Shown: positions 1-11,361, counted from the stretch's first letter. The stretch: 41,886 bases of DNA from Gordonia paraffinivorans NBRC 108238 (GCF_000344155.1 NZ_BAOQ01000042.1:1-41886); one strand, 5' to 3'. Translations and numbers: made by a program. The notes: generated by a model not told the origin, from the letters alone.

Positions 1-59
1 TATCTGATCGTCGGTGGTCGGTGCTTCCCAACAAGGTTCGAGGGCATAGATTGGCAGCT

Positions 60-2495
60 ATGAATGATCGTGATCGACCGCGTCGCGACGGGCGCGGTGA
101 GCGGGATACGCGGGATCAACGGGATTCTCGGGGCCAGGGAGGCCCGCGGGGCCAACGCCGCGGCGGTCAGGGGGACCGTCAGGGTGGTGGCAGCAGGGGC
201 CGCCGGCCCGATCGTCCCGGTCGTGAGCGTACCGACCGCGGTAGCCGGCAGCCCGGTCCGCCGATCCCCGACGAAATCTCGGCCTCGGACCTCGATCCCG
301 AGGTTCGTCGCGATCTCCTGACGCTCGACAAGGCCAACGCAGAGATCGTCGCCCGTCACCTGGTGATGGTCTCGCAGGTGCTGCTCGACGATCCTGCCCT
401 GGCCCTCGAACACGCTCGTGCCGCCCGGGCTCGGGCGTCCCGGGTTGGCGTCGTCCGCGAGACCGCGGGCATCGCCGCCTACAACGCCGGCGAGTGGCAG
501 GAGGCCGCCACCGAGCTCCGTGCTGCCCGTCGCATCACCGGCAATCCCTCGCTGCTGCCGCTGATCGCCGACTGCGAGCGCGGCCTGGGACGACCCGAAC
601 GGGCCGTCGAGATCGCCCGCGGCGACGAGGGACGTGCCCTGAAGGGCGAAGACGCCACCGAGATGCGCATCGTCGAGGCGGGTGCCCGCATCGATCTCGG
701 CGAGCCGGAGAAGGCCATCGTCACCCTGCAGATGGAGAACCTCAAGCCGGGACAGGTCGGCACCGGACCCGCTCGTCTCTTCTACGCCTATGCATCTGCA
801 CTCCAGGCCGCGGGTCGTCGTGAAGACGCGATCACCTGGTACATGAACGCCGCCGCGGCGGACGTGGACGACGTGACCGACGCCGAGTTCCGGTTGACGG
901 AGCTGGCGCACGACGACGAACAATCTGAGGCGGAATCGAGCGCCGACACCCGCCGGGGCGGCGTCGACGAGGCCGCCGCGACCGGCATCCCGGGTCCCGA
1001 GGACCCGGCGACGACCACCTCTCCCCGTGCTGAGTCGGAAACCGTTCCGGTGCAGTCGAAGACGAGTGACGTCCCGGCACCTGCGGCGGCGGTTCCGGAC
1101 GCCGGCGCCCCCGAGCCGAGCGCCCCTGAGTCCAGCGTTCCCGAGTCGAGCGCGCCTGAGACGAAGGCTGCAGATGCCGGCGCAGCGGACACCCCCGAGA
1201 CGAGAAGCGTTGCGCCGGAACAGGACGATGAGCGGTCGCAGGCAGGCGATCCCGAGCCCGCCGAACCGGATGCCGCTGAACCCGGGACCGCTGAACCCGG
1301 GACCGCTGAACCCGAGGCCGCCGACGAATCGATCGCCCCGCTCGAGGGCACCGCAGACCTGTCGGCGACGTCGAGTTACGTGGAGCAGGACGCCACCGAC
1401 CTCATCGAGTCGGCCGACGACCTCGTCGCACCGCCGGCGGATGCCGAGCCCGAGAAGTCGGCGACCGTACCTGCGGCACCGGCGCGGCGGAACACCTTCG
1501 CCGACCGTTATGACGCCTTGCTGCTCGACCTCGACGGGACCGTCTTCGCGGGCCATCAGGCCATCCCGAACGCCAAGGAGACGCTCGAGGGTCTCGACAC
1601 CGCGCGGTTCTTCGTGACGAACAACGCGAGCCGTCGACCGTCGGAGGTCGCCGCCCACCTTCGCGATCTCGGCTTCGAGGCGAGCGGGGAGATGGTGGTC
1701 ACGAGTGCGCAGACGGGAGCACGGCTGCTGGCCGAACACCTGCCGGCCGGTTCGCGCGCGCTCGTCGTCGGGACCGACGGACTCGCGCAGGAGGTCCGCG
1801 AGGCGGGTATCGCCGTCACCCGGTCCGCCGGCGACGGTCCGGCGGCCGTGATCCAGGGCCATTCGCCCGACACAGGCTGGGCCCAGCTGTCGGAGGCGGC
1901 ACTCGCCATCCGCGCCGGAGCCCTGTGGGTGGCCACCAACGTCGACGCGACGCTGCCCTCGGAGCGCGGACTGCTCGTCGGCAACGGGTCGATGGTGGCC
2001 GCGCTGCGGAACGCCACCGGCAAGGAGCCGCTCGTCGCCGGCAAACCCGCCGCACCGCTGATGGCGGACGCGATCGCCCGGGCCGGGGGATCGGCGCCGC
2101 TCGTCGTCGGCGACCGCCTCGACACCGACATCGAGGGCGGCCACTCGGTGGGCATCGAGAGCGTGCTGGTCCTCACCGGCGTGAGCACGGTGACCGATCT
2201 GCTGGCGGCGCCGCCCGAACAGCGACCCACCTACGTCGTCGACGACCTGGCCGGTCTGTTCGAGGACGTCGACGCGGTGCGTGTTGCGCCCCAGCCGGGA
2301 TGGAGCGTCACCGTCGACGGGTCCACCATCACGGTGGCAGGCGACGGCGACGAGATCGGGCTGGTCCCGGCGCTGGCGTCGGCCACGTGGAAGGCGATCG
2401 ACAACGGAACCGCCGATCCCGAGGAGCTCCGGATCCGTGCCGAGGGCGAGGCGCGCGCCAAGCTCGCCTCGCTGGGTGTCGCAGTCGTCGACTAG
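60..2495 (+). CDS. TPR-like protein fused to HAD-IIA (NagD-type) phosphatase
   Basis: An 811-residue protein joining what are two neighbouring genes in mycobacteria (Rv1691-like TPR protein and Rv1692-like phosphatase). Residues 1-65 are Arg/Gly/Asp-rich and probably disordered. About 70-280 is an alpha-helical TPR-like region rich in Ala. About 285-480 is a Pro/Glu/Ala/Ser-rich linker with tandem pentapeptides. From about 485 comes a HAD-IIA phosphatase: the DxDGT motif has D490 (nucleophile) and D492, followed by FVTNNAS, then AGKPAAP and VGDRLDTDIEGG near the C-terminus. Rv1692 is known as a glycerol-3-phosphate phosphatase; that substrate is inferred here. The ATG at 60 is preferred; a GTG at 21 in the same frame adds 13 residues. 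No good ribosome-binding site is visible for either. The fusion is in one continuous frame with no stop. Confidence 0.85.
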   Translation: MNDRDRPRRDGRGERDTRDQRDSRGQGGPRGQRRGGQGDRQGGGSRGRRPDRPGRERTDRGSRQPGPPIPDEISASDLDPEVRRDLLTLDKANAEIVARHLVMVSQVLLDDPALALEHARAARARASRVGVVRETAGIAAYNAGEWQEAATELRAARRITGNPSLLPLIADCERGLGRPERAVEIARGDEGRALKGEDATEMRIVEAGARIDLGEPEKAIVTLQMENLKPGQVGTGPARLFYAYASALQAAGRREDAITWYMNAAAADVDDVTDAEFRLTELAHDDEQSEAESSADTRRGGVDEAAATGIPGPEDPATTTSPRAESETVPVQSKTSDVPAPAAAVPDAGAPEPSAPESSVPESSAPETKAADAGAADTPETRSVAPEQDDERSQAGDPEPAEPDAAEPGTAEPGTAEPEAADESIAPLEGTADLSATSSYVEQDATDLIESADDLVAPPADAEPEKSATVPAAPARRNTFADRYDALLLDLDGTVFAGHQAIPNAKETLEGLDTARFFVTNNASRRPSEVAAHLRDLGFEASGEMVVTSAQTGARLLAEHLPAGSRALVVGTDGLAQEVREAGIAVTRSAGDGPAAVIQGHSPDTGWAQLSEAALAIRAGALWVATNVDATLPSERGLLVGNGSMVAALRNATGKEPLVAGKPAAPLMADAIARAGGSAPLVVGDRLDTDIEGGHSVGIESVLVLTGVSTVTDLLAAPPEQRPTYVVDDLAGLFEDVDAVRVAPQPGWSVTVDGSTITVAGDGDEIGLVPALASATWKAIDNGTADPEELRIRAEGEARAKLASLGVAVVD
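1275..1319 (+). repeat. 15-bp tandem repeat, three copies, in linker
   Basis: Three consecutive 15-bp units starting at 1275, 1290 and 1305. The first two are identical and the third has changes in its last five bases. They encode repeated AEPGT-type pentapeptides in the disordered linker of the TPR-phosphatase fusion. The unit length is a multiple of three, so copy-number change would keep the frame. Confidence 0.8.
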
Positions 2496-2506
2496 CGTTG
2501 TGAGCG

Positions 2507-2785
2507 ATGAGTTACCCAGGTGATCAGAGCGCGCCCCGACCGAACCCGGGTGCGATGCCTCGGCGTCAGTACGACCCGATGTCGGCCCTGAACGACTCGA
2601 CGGATGCCGACCTCGACGTTCCCGACGTGGAGGCCACCGTGTCCGAACTCCTCGCCCAGGTCGACCGGATCCGCGAGTCGACAGGGGACGAGTTCTCGCT
2701 CGCCGCACTCGAACGTCAGGCGGTGTTGCTCGAGCAGGCGCACGACGTGCTGACCGCGGCCCTCGATGCGGTGGATCGCCGATGA
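2507..2785 (+). CDS. Small conserved protein (Rv1693-like position)
   Basis: A 92-residue acidic protein between the phosphatase and tlyA, the place occupied by Rv1693 in M. tuberculosis. Residues 1-40 are polar and probably flexible. Residues 42-92 form a predicted helical segment with heptad-like Leu/Val spacing (VSELLAQVDRIRES, then LERQAVLLEQAHDVLTAAL), suggesting a small coiled coil. It starts 11 bp after the upstream stop and is probably co-transcribed with both neighbours. Function is unknown; the support is conserved position and the good coding frame. Confidence 0.7.
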   Translation: MSYPGDQSAPRPNPGAMPRRQYDPMSALNDSTDADLDVPDVEATVSELLAQVDRIRESTGDEFSLAALERQAVLLEQAHDVLTAALDAVDRR

Positions 2786-2822
2786 TGTCCCCGATCCGCA
2801 CGCGACCGGGCCGGCGCTGACG

Positions 2823-3686
2823 ATGGCGACGAGAGCACGACTCGACGCCGAGCTCGTCCGCCGCGGGCTCGCGCGGTCCCGGGAGCAGGCACGCGAACTG
2901 ATCGAAGCCGGCGTCGTCAAGGTGAACGGCACGGTCGCGAGCAAGGCCGCGACCGGTGTCACGCGAGACACCCCGATCGTCGTGGTGGAGGGTCCCAAGG
3001 ACGACTGGGCGTCACGCGGCGCGCACAAACTCCTCGGGGCGCTCGAGGCGTTCGAGCCGCAAGGACTGTCCGTGGCCGGGCGTCGTTGCATCGACGCCGG
3101 CGCGTCGACCGGCGGTTTCACCGACGTGCTGCTGCGGCGGGACGTCCGTGAGGTCGTCGCCGTCGACGTCGGCTACGGACAGCTGATCTGGCGGCTGCAG
3201 AACGACGACCGGGTGCACGTGCACGACCGCACGAACGTCCGCCACCTCGAAGCCGAGTCCATCGGCGGTCCGGTCGACGTGGTCGTGGCCGATCTGTCGT
3301 TCATATCCCTGGGCCTGGTGTTGCCCGCTCTCGCACGATGCTGCAACCCCGGTGCCGACCTGCTGCCGATGGTGAAACCCCAGTTCGAGGTCGGTAAGGA
3401 CCGCGTCGGTTCCGGTGGGGTGGTGCGGGATCCGGCGCTGCGCGCCGAAGCCGTCCTCGACGTGGCGACGCAGGCCGCGGCACTGGGCCTCACGACCCTC
3501 GGCGTGGTCGCCAGCCCGCTGCCCGGTCCGTCGGGGAACGTCGAGTACTTCCTGTGGTTGCGCAAAGAGCAGGTGAGCGACCAGACAGGCACGGCGTCGG
3601 GAGAGGGCGATAGGGTCGAGCAGTCGGCCGACACCGACGAGCTGCGCTCGATGATCGAGCGAGCCGTGGCAGAAGGACCCCGCTGA
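2823..3686 (+). CDS. tlyA: TlyA 16S/23S rRNA 2'-O-methyltransferase
   Basis: A 287-residue TlyA. The family methylates 2'-hydroxyls of 16S and 23S rRNA cytidines with SAM, giving capreomycin/viomycin sensitivity in mycobacteria. Residues 1-60 are an S4 RNA-binding domain (LDAELVRRGLARSREQA). A FtsJ/RrmJ-like Rossmann methyltransferase follows, with the SAM motif DAGASTGG at about 91-98, then VVADLSFISL and VKPQFEVGKDRVG carrying conserved acidic and lysine positions. The frame opens at an ATG at 2766 inside the upstream gene, but the ATG at 2823 gives the family-typical N-terminus and length (M. tuberculosis TlyA has 268 residues). It has no strong ribosome-binding site. The last 30 residues are a hydrophilic tail. 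Confidence 0.92.
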   Translation: MATRARLDAELVRRGLARSREQARELIEAGVVKVNGTVASKAATGVTRDTPIVVVEGPKDDWASRGAHKLLGALEAFEPQGLSVAGRRCIDAGASTGGFTDVLLRRDVREVVAVDVGYGQLIWRLQNDDRVHVHDRTNVRHLEAESIGGPVDVVVADLSFISLGLVLPALARCCNPGADLLPMVKPQFEVGKDRVGSGGVVRDPALRAEAVLDVATQAAALGLTTLGVVASPLPGPSGNVEYFLWLRKEQVSDQTGTASGEGDRVEQSADTDELRSMIERAVAEGPR

Positions 3687-3761
3687 GTCCGCACGTGACC
3701 GGCGATCGGCTCGTCGCTGCCGACCGCACCTGAACGACCGCACCTTCTGGGAGGAACACCC

Positions 3762-4790
3762 GTGACCGACGATTCGGTGGCCGACGTCGCCGGTGCCCGT
3801 GAGTTCCTCGTGGTCGCCCACACCGGACGCGAGAACGTCCTGGGCACCATCGAGGCGATCGCGCGGCACTGTGCCGCCGCCGGCGTCGCGCTGCGGATCG
3901 TCGACCATGACTCCCTGGACCGCGGGGCGCAGGACCACGACATCCTCTACTCGCCCGCGCACGTCGACCGGCCCGCGTCGTTGCCGCCGGAGAACATCCC
4001 CGTCGACCCCGACCACCTGCGCTCGTTCGGCGCGGTCGTCGAGGTCCCGCCGGTGGAGACCGCATCGGCCGACGGCTGCGAACTCGTCATCGTCCTCGGC
4101 GGCGACGGTACCTTCCTGCGTGCCGCCGAACTGGCGTATCCCGCCGAGGTGCCGGTCCTGGGCATCAACCTCGGCCACATCGGGTTCCTGGCGGAGGCCG
4201 AGGCCAACCGAGTCGACGAGGTGATGGCCCAGCTCATCGCCGGCGACTACCGCGTCGAGGAGCGGATGACGCTGGACGTGGCGATCGTCGACCCGGCCCA
4301 TCCGGAGCCGCCCGCGGCCCGCAGTTGGGCACTCAACGAGATCGCGGTCCTCAACACCACCAAGCACGGCGTGCTCGAGCTGGTCACCGAGGTCGACGGA
4401 CGCCCGGTGTCGGCGTTCGGCGCGGACGGCGTGCTGATCGCCACCCCCACCGGGTCGACGGCCTACGCGTTCTCCGCGGGCGGCCCGGTCATGTGGCCCG
4501 ACCTCGAGGCGATCCTCGTGGTCCCGAACAACGCCCACGCGCTCTTCACCCGGCCGATGGTGACGAGTCCGCGGTCCAGCGTCGCGGTGGAGGTCGACAA
4601 GAACGGACGACCGGCGGTCGCACTGTGTGACGGCCGCCGTGCCCTCGACGTGCCGGCGGGTTCCCGCGTCGAGGTCAGACGTAGCGAACGGTCGGTGCGC
4701 TGGATCCGGATCGACTCGGACCCGTTCGCCGACCGACTGGTCACCAAGTTCGCCCTCCCGGTCACGGGATGGCGAGGGAGGCAGGCTTAG
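3762..4790 (+). CDS. nadK: NAD kinase
   Basis: Phosphorylates NAD+ to NADP+ in the cytosol, the only route to NADP. It has 342 residues, slightly longer than the 307 of M. tuberculosis PpnK. The diagnostic GGDGTFLRAAE motif is at about 113-123, followed by LGINLGHIGFLAEAE and the late TPTGSTAYAFSAGGP motif that binds the nucleotide. The GTG start at 3762 is preceded by GGGAGGA at a good distance. A 75-bp gap separates it from tlyA, and its stop overlaps the start region of recN. Placement between tlyA and recN is standard in this order. Confidence 0.95.
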   Translation: MTDDSVADVAGAREFLVVAHTGRENVLGTIEAIARHCAAAGVALRIVDHDSLDRGAQDHDILYSPAHVDRPASLPPENIPVDPDHLRSFGAVVEVPPVETASADGCELVIVLGGDGTFLRAAELAYPAEVPVLGINLGHIGFLAEAEANRVDEVMAQLIAGDYRVEERMTLDVAIVDPAHPEPPAARSWALNEIAVLNTTKHGVLELVTEVDGRPVSAFGADGVLIATPTGSTAYAFSAGGPVMWPDLEAILVVPNNAHALFTRPMVTSPRSSVAVEVDKNGRPAVALCDGRRALDVPAGSRVEVRRSERSVRWIRIDSDPFADRLVTKFALPVTGWRGRQA

Positions 4791-4792
4791 GC

Positions 4793-6553
4793 GTGCTCGA
4801 AGAACTGTCCATCACCGGACTCGGCGTCATCGAGGAGGCGCAGGCTCGGTTCCATCCCGGGTTCACGGTGCTCACCGGCGAGACCGGTGCGGGCAAGACG
4901 ATGATCGTGACGAGCCTGCACCTGCTGTCGGGGGCACGTGCCGATGCCACCCGGGTGCGGACCGGCGCGAACAAGGCGATCGTCGAGGGACGCTTCCGGC
5001 TCGATCCGGAGCGGCGGGACCCGGCGATCACCGAGATCCTCGACTCCACCGGTGCCGAGCTCGACGACGACGACACCGTGATCGCGGTCCGGTCGGTGAG
5101 CGCCGACGGCCGGTCGCGCGCCCATCTCGGCGGCCGCTCGGTCCCGGTGGGCGTCATGGGGCAGCTCACGACCTCGGTGCTGGCGATCCACGGTCAGAAC
5201 GACCAGTTGCGGCTGCTGCGCCCCGAGCACCAGCGGGCCGCGCTCGACACCTACGGCGGCCCGAAGACGGCGTCCGCGCTCGAGGCGTACCGCAAGGCCC
5301 GCGCGGCGTGGGTCGAGTTGCTGGACGAACTCGAGACGCGCCGGGCCAACTCGCGCGAGCTCGCGCAGGAGGCCGACCGGCTGCGGTTCGGCATCGACGA
5401 GATCGCGGCCGTGGACCCGATGCCGGGGGAGGACGAGGAACTGACCGCGACGATCCGGCGGCTGTCGGATCTCGAGTCGATCCGTGCCGCCGCCGATCAG
5501 GCCCACCACATCGTCGCCGGAGACTCGGGGTCGTCGGTCGTCGAGGGTCTGGGGACGGTGCGCACACTGCTCGAGGGCGCTGCCGACGACACCCTGCGCG
5601 GACTCGTGCCGCGGGTCTCCGAGGCGCTGACCGTGATCACCGACGTCGGCGCGGAGCTGACCGCGTTCACCTCGGGCCTGCCGGCCGACGCGGAGGAACT
5701 CGACAAACTGCTCGCCCGTCAGGCGGAACTGAAGACCCTCGTCCGCAAGTACGCCCCAGACGTCGACGGCGTGATCGAGTGGCGTCGGCAGGCCGAGGCG
5801 CGGCTGGCCGAGATCGAGGACCCGCGGGCGTCGATCGAGGAACTCGAGGCCGCCGCGGAGGCCGCCCGGGAGAAGGTGGAGGCCGCGGCCGCGAAGCTGC
5901 ACGCCCTGCGCGCCAAGGCCGCGTCGTCGATGGCCGACAAGGTCTCCAAGGAGCTCAAGGGCCTGGCCATGGGGGATTCGGCACTTGCCGTGTCGGTCAC
6001 GCCCGAACCCGCGTCGGAGGACGATCGGCTCGCCGTCACCGTCGACGGCACCCGGGTGCACGCCGGGGCCGACGGTGCCGACAAGGTCGAGTTCGCACTC
6101 GTGGCCCATCCCGGGGCGACACCGCTGCCGATCGCGAAATCGGCGTCGGGCGGCGAACTCTCGCGTGTGATGCTGGCGCTCGAGGTCGTGCTGGCCGCCC
6201 CGACCTCGGGTTCGGTGATGGTCTTCGACGAGGTCGACGCGGGCGTCGGCGGTCGCGCCGCGGTGGAGATCGGCAAGCGGTTGTCGCGACTTGCCCGGGC
6301 GCATCAGGTCATCGTCGTCACGCACCTCCCGCAGGTGGCCGCCTTCGCCGACAACCACCTGGTCATCGGCAAGTCGAAGAAGGGCGCGCTGGTCACCAGC
6401 AGCGTGCGCACACTCGATCGCGACGAGCGTGTCGCCGAGCTCGCACGCATGCTCGCCGGTCTCGGCGAGTCCGACACCGGGCGTGCGCACGCCGAGGAAC
6501 TGCTGGCTCTCGCGGAGGAGGAACGGGCGGCGAATCGGCCGTCGAACGGTTGA
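4793..6553 (+). CDS. recN: DNA repair protein RecN
   Basis: An SMC-like ATPase acting in double-strand break repair. It has 586 residues from the GTG at 4793, nearly identical in length to M. tuberculosis RecN (587). The Walker A motif (GETGAGKT) is at about 29-36, followed by a Q-loop region (IHGQNDQ). A central coiled coil spans about 155-380, then the signature SASGGELSRVMLALE and Walker B VMVFDEVDAGVGG, and the H-loop VTHLPQVA. An in-frame ATG at 4769 adds eight residues. I prefer 4793 because it gives the canonical N-terminus (LEELSITGLGVIEEA) and has GGGAGG 11 bp upstream. The gene follows the NAD kinase stop directly, so they probably share a transcript. Confidence 0.94.
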   Translation: MLEELSITGLGVIEEAQARFHPGFTVLTGETGAGKTMIVTSLHLLSGARADATRVRTGANKAIVEGRFRLDPERRDPAITEILDSTGAELDDDDTVIAVRSVSADGRSRAHLGGRSVPVGVMGQLTTSVLAIHGQNDQLRLLRPEHQRAALDTYGGPKTASALEAYRKARAAWVELLDELETRRANSRELAQEADRLRFGIDEIAAVDPMPGEDEELTATIRRLSDLESIRAAADQAHHIVAGDSGSSVVEGLGTVRTLLEGAADDTLRGLVPRVSEALTVITDVGAELTAFTSGLPADAEELDKLLARQAELKTLVRKYAPDVDGVIEWRRQAEARLAEIEDPRASIEELEAAAEAAREKVEAAAAKLHALRAKAASSMADKVSKELKGLAMGDSALAVSVTPEPASEDDRLAVTVDGTRVHAGADGADKVEFALVAHPGATPLPIAKSASGGELSRVMLALEVVLAAPTSGSVMVFDEVDAGVGGRAAVEIGKRLSRLARAHQVIVVTHLPQVAAFADNHLVIGKSKKGALVTSSVRTLDRDERVAELARMLAGLGESDTGRAHAEELLALAEEERAANRPSNG

Positions 6554-6639
6554 GACTCGTGTTGCCTGTGTGACAAAAGTTTCTCGTGTTACGGCGCGCC
6601 TCCGTGGCTCGGAGGTGAGTTCGGTCAATCATTGCGGGC

Positions 6640-7827
6640 ATGAAGATGCCTGCCCTGCTCGCGCGTAACACCGAAGAACTGCCCGGCGTGATCGGTATCG
6701 CCAGGGTCGACAAGAACACGAAGCGGCTGCTCAGCCGCGTCGGTCCCGGCGACATCGCCATCATCGACGAGGTCGACCTCGACCGTGTCACCGCCGACGC
6801 CCTCGTCGAGGCCAACGTCGTCGCCGTCGTCAACGCATCACGCTCGATCACCGGGCGGTACCCGAACCTGGGTCCGGAGGTCCTCGTCGCCTCGGGCATC
6901 ATCCTGCTCGACGACGTGGGCCCCGAGGTCTTCAAGCGCGTCAAGGACGGCGCCAAGGTGCGCGTCCACGACGACCGGCTCTTCATCGGCGAGCGTCGCA
7001 TCGCGCTCGGCACCGAACTCGACGAGCGCGACATCGCAGACATCATGATCGGCGCGAAAGCAGGCCTCGTCGATCACCTCGAAGCCTTCTCCGGCAACAC
7101 CATCGAGTTCATCCGGAGCGAGTCGCCGTTGCTGATCGACGGCGTCGGCGTGCCCGACATCGATGTCGACCTCACCGGCCGGCACGTGGTGATCGTGGGC
7201 GAGGGACCCGATCGGGCGGCCGATCTGCGCGCGCTCAAGCCGTTCATCAAGGAGTACCAGCCGGTGATGATCGGCGTAGGTACCGGTGCCGACACCCTGA
7301 TGAAGGCCGGGTACAAGCCGGCGATCATCGTCGGCGATCCCGACCACATCAAGACCCCGACTCTCAAATCCGGTGCGCAGCTTGTGCTTCCGGCCGACAC
7401 GGACGGTCATGCCCCGGGGTTGGAGCGCATCCAGGACCTCGGGATCGGCGCCACCACCTTCCCGGCCGCCGGTTCGGCCGGCGACCTGGCGCTGCTGCTG
7501 ACCGACTACCACGGAGCCGACCTGATCGTCACCGTCGGATACCCGGGCACCCTCGACGACTTCTTCGACCGCTCGCGTCGGGAGAGCAATCCGTCGATGC
7601 TGCTCACGCGACTCAAGGTCGGGCAGAAGCTCGTCGACGCCAAGGCCATCGCGACGCTGTACCGCAGTCGCGTGTCGGGGGCGGCGATCGCCTGTGTCGT
7701 CCTGGCGGCACTGATCGCGGTGATCGCGGCGCTGTTGCTCTCGAGCGCTGGCACCGACATCACCGATTGGATCGTCACCCAGTGGAACGCCCTGCTCGAC
7801 TGGGCACGAGAGGTCTGGAATCGATAG
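6640..7827 (+). CDS. steA: SteA, cell-separation protein (Rv1697-like)
   Basis: A 395-residue protein orthologous by sequence and position to Rv1697 and C. glutamicum SteA. SteA works with the membrane protein SteB in the pathway that activates peptidoglycan hydrolases for daughter-cell separation. The N-terminal half (1-150) is a beta-rich domain. The middle carries a thiamin-pyrophosphokinase-like fold (VVIVGEGPDRAADL, then IIVGDPDHI). A single C-terminal transmembrane helix lies at about 350-370 (AAIACVVLAALIAVIAALLL) with a short tail. The ATG at 6640 is the likely start, 86 bp after recN. The steB gene begins three bases after the stop, supporting co-expression. Confidence 0.88.
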   Translation: MKMPALLARNTEELPGVIGIARVDKNTKRLLSRVGPGDIAIIDEVDLDRVTADALVEANVVAVVNASRSITGRYPNLGPEVLVASGIILLDDVGPEVFKRVKDGAKVRVHDDRLFIGERRIALGTELDERDIADIMIGAKAGLVDHLEAFSGNTIEFIRSESPLLIDGVGVPDIDVDLTGRHVVIVGEGPDRAADLRALKPFIKEYQPVMIGVGTGADTLMKAGYKPAIIVGDPDHIKTPTLKSGAQLVLPADTDGHAPGLERIQDLGIGATTFPAAGSAGDLALLLTDYHGADLIVTVGYPGTLDDFFDRSRRESNPSMLLTRLKVGQKLVDAKAIATLYRSRVSGAAIACVVLAALIAVIAALLLSSAGTDITDWIVTQWNALLDWAREVWNR

Positions 7828-7830
7828 GCG

Positions 7831-8766
7831 ATGATCTCGCTACGACAACACGCGGTCTCACTGGTCGCCGTCTTCCTCGCGCTGGCGCTCGGATTGTTTC
7901 TCGGTTCCGGCTTCGTCGGCGACCGGGTCAACTCGCTGACCGGCACGAGCCGTGACCGGATCGGCGACCTCGAGGACCAGCGCGACGATCTGAACGCGAA
8001 ACTCAACGCGGCCAACAGCTTCGACCGCGCCATCGCACCCCGCCTGGTCGCCAACACGCTGCGCGACAAATCGGTCCTGGTGGTCACCGCGCCGAACGCG
8101 GCCGAGGCCGACGTCACCGCGGTGAAGGAGAACCTCAACGACGCGGGGGCGCGGTTCGCCGGCCAGATCGCGCTCACCGACGAGTTGCTGAGCGACGAGA
8201 ACGCCGAGCAACTGCGGACGATCGTCGACCAGACCATCCCGCCGGGGGCGATGCTGCGTGCCGAGTTGACCGACTCGGGCGGCCGACTGGGCGATCTCCT
8301 GGGCACCGTGCTGCTCTACAACAAGGGCAGTCGCCCCGCGTCGGCGAACGACCGGAAGACTGCACTGTCGACGCTGCGCGACGGCGGGTTCATCGACTAT
8401 GTCGACAACGCCGTCACGCCTGCGGACCTGGTGGTCGTGGTGACCGGCGACGAGTTCGGTCCGGACTCCGGTGCGCAGGGCGCCCTGGTCGCCAAGCTGG
8501 CGGCCACCGCCTCCGCGCGCGGTTCCGGCGGCGTGCTCGTCGGACGCACCGGTTCGGCGAGCGGGAGTTCGCCGATCGCCATCGTGCGCTCGGACCCCTC
8601 GCTCTCCAATGCGGTCTCGACCGTCGACAACGTCGACCAGCCGACCGGACTGATCACCACGATCCTGGCGCTCGCCGCCGAGAAGAAGGGCTCCACCGGG
8701 GCATATGGCACCGGACCGGGGGCCAGCTCGGTCACCGTCGGGGTCGACGGGAAGCCCACCGCCTGA
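7831..8766 (+). CDS. steB: SteB/MctB family membrane protein (Rv1698-like)
   Basis: A 311-residue protein with one N-terminal transmembrane helix (about 9-31, VSLVAVFLALALGLFLGSGF) and a following coiled coil (about 38-65, GDLEDQRDDLNAKLNAANS). The rest lies outside the cytoplasmic membrane. The family is called MctB in M. tuberculosis, where it was linked to copper export and outer-membrane channel activity, and SteB in C. glutamicum, where it partners SteA in cell separation. Pairing with steA three bases upstream favours the cell-separation role. No metal-binding Cys or His cluster is visible, so a copper role is not supported by this sequence alone. Confidence 0.85.
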   Translation: MISLRQHAVSLVAVFLALALGLFLGSGFVGDRVNSLTGTSRDRIGDLEDQRDDLNAKLNAANSFDRAIAPRLVANTLRDKSVLVVTAPNAAEADVTAVKENLNDAGARFAGQIALTDELLSDENAEQLRTIVDQTIPPGAMLRAELTDSGGRLGDLLGTVLLYNKGSRPASANDRKTALSTLRDGGFIDYVDNAVTPADLVVVVTGDEFGPDSGAQGALVAKLAATASARGSGGVLVGRTGSASGSSPIAIVRSDPSLSNAVSTVDNVDQPTGLITTILALAAEKKGSTGAYGTGPGASSVTVGVDGKPTA

Positions 8767-8848
8767 CGATTCGTGAGTACCGCCACGCCGCGCCGCGGTG
8801 TGGCGGTACGGTGCAGGGGCCGGGTGGTGTTACCCTGGAGTCCCGTAG

Positions 8849-10687
<1,839 letters not shown>

Positions 10688-10691
10688 CCGG

Positions 10692-11324
10692 TTGGGTCAC
10701 GACTTCGAGGTCACGGGCTCCCGCACCGTCTACGACGGGGCGATCCTGACGCTGCGCGTCGACGATGTCGTCATGCCCGGTGGACGGGTCGCCGAGCGGG
10801 AGGTCGTGGAGCACTTCGGTGCCGTGGCGATCCTCGCGCGTGACGAGGACGGCCGGATCGCGATGGTGCGCCAGTACCGGCACCCGGTCGGCCGGCGGCT
10901 GCTCGAACTGCCCGCCGGGCTGCTGGACCAGGACGGCGAGGAGCCGCTGGAGGCCGCGCGACGTGAACTCGCCGAGGAGGCCGATCTCGCCGCCGACACC
11001 TGGCACGTCCTCGTCGACCTGGCGCTGTCGCCGGGGTTCACCGACGAGGCCTTGCGGCTGTACCTCGCCGAGGACCTTCACCACCTCGAGGCGGCCGAGC
11101 GGGTCGACGAGGAGGCCGAGCTCGAGGTCGAGTGGATCGCGTTGGACGACGCGGTCCGCATGGTCCTGGGCGGAGAGATCGTGAATGCCACGAGCGTCGC
11201 CGGAATCCTCGCGGCCGCGGCGGCCGAACGGGCCGGTGTCGAGCTGCGGGGCGTCGATGCGCCGTGGCCGGACGAACCGACCGCGTTGCGGGATCGTCGG
11301 CGTGCGCGGGAGAACCGGTCGTGA
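10692..11324 (+). CDS. NUDIX hydrolase, ADP-ribose pyrophosphatase type
   Basis: A 210-residue NUDIX protein in the place of Rv1700 (MtADPRase), which hydrolyses ADP-ribose to AMP and ribose-5-phosphate. Visible features are [11 protein letters not shown], the substrate-loop [21 protein letters not shown] and a Nudix box [11 protein letters not shown]; Asp replaces the glycine usual near the box end. The frame is open far upstream inside pyrG, so the start is chosen by homology: a TTG at 10692, four bases after the pyrG stop, gives [12 protein letters not shown], matching the family N-terminus. No clear ribosome-binding site is seen, and translation may depend on coupling to pyrG. Confidence 0.88.
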   Translation: MGHDFEVTGSRTVYDGAILTLRVDDVVMPGGRVAEREVVEHFGAVAILARDEDGRIAMVRQYRHPVGRRLLELPAGLLDQDGEEPLEAARRELAEEADLAADTWHVLVDLALSPGFTDEALRLYLAEDLHHLEAAERVDEEAELEVEWIALDDAVRMVLGGEIVNATSVAGILAAAAAERAGVELRGVDAPWPDEPTALRDRRRARENRS

Positions 11325-11361
11325 CCCCGCGGACCGACAGAGGGATCGCTGGTTTCCGATC

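Noticed and set aside
3012..4538. Long open frames opposite to nadK, recN, pyrG and xerD (for example 3012-4538, 4787-6628 and 8732-10501 on the - strand)
   Set aside because: They are mirror frames of well-supported genes in very GC-rich DNA. Their translations are His/Arg/Gly/Val-rich with no recognisable domains.
7831..8766. Copper-specific transporter assignment for the MctB family protein
   Set aside because: No Cys/His/Met metal-binding cluster is seen and the gene is paired with steA, so the cell-separation role is the safer reading.
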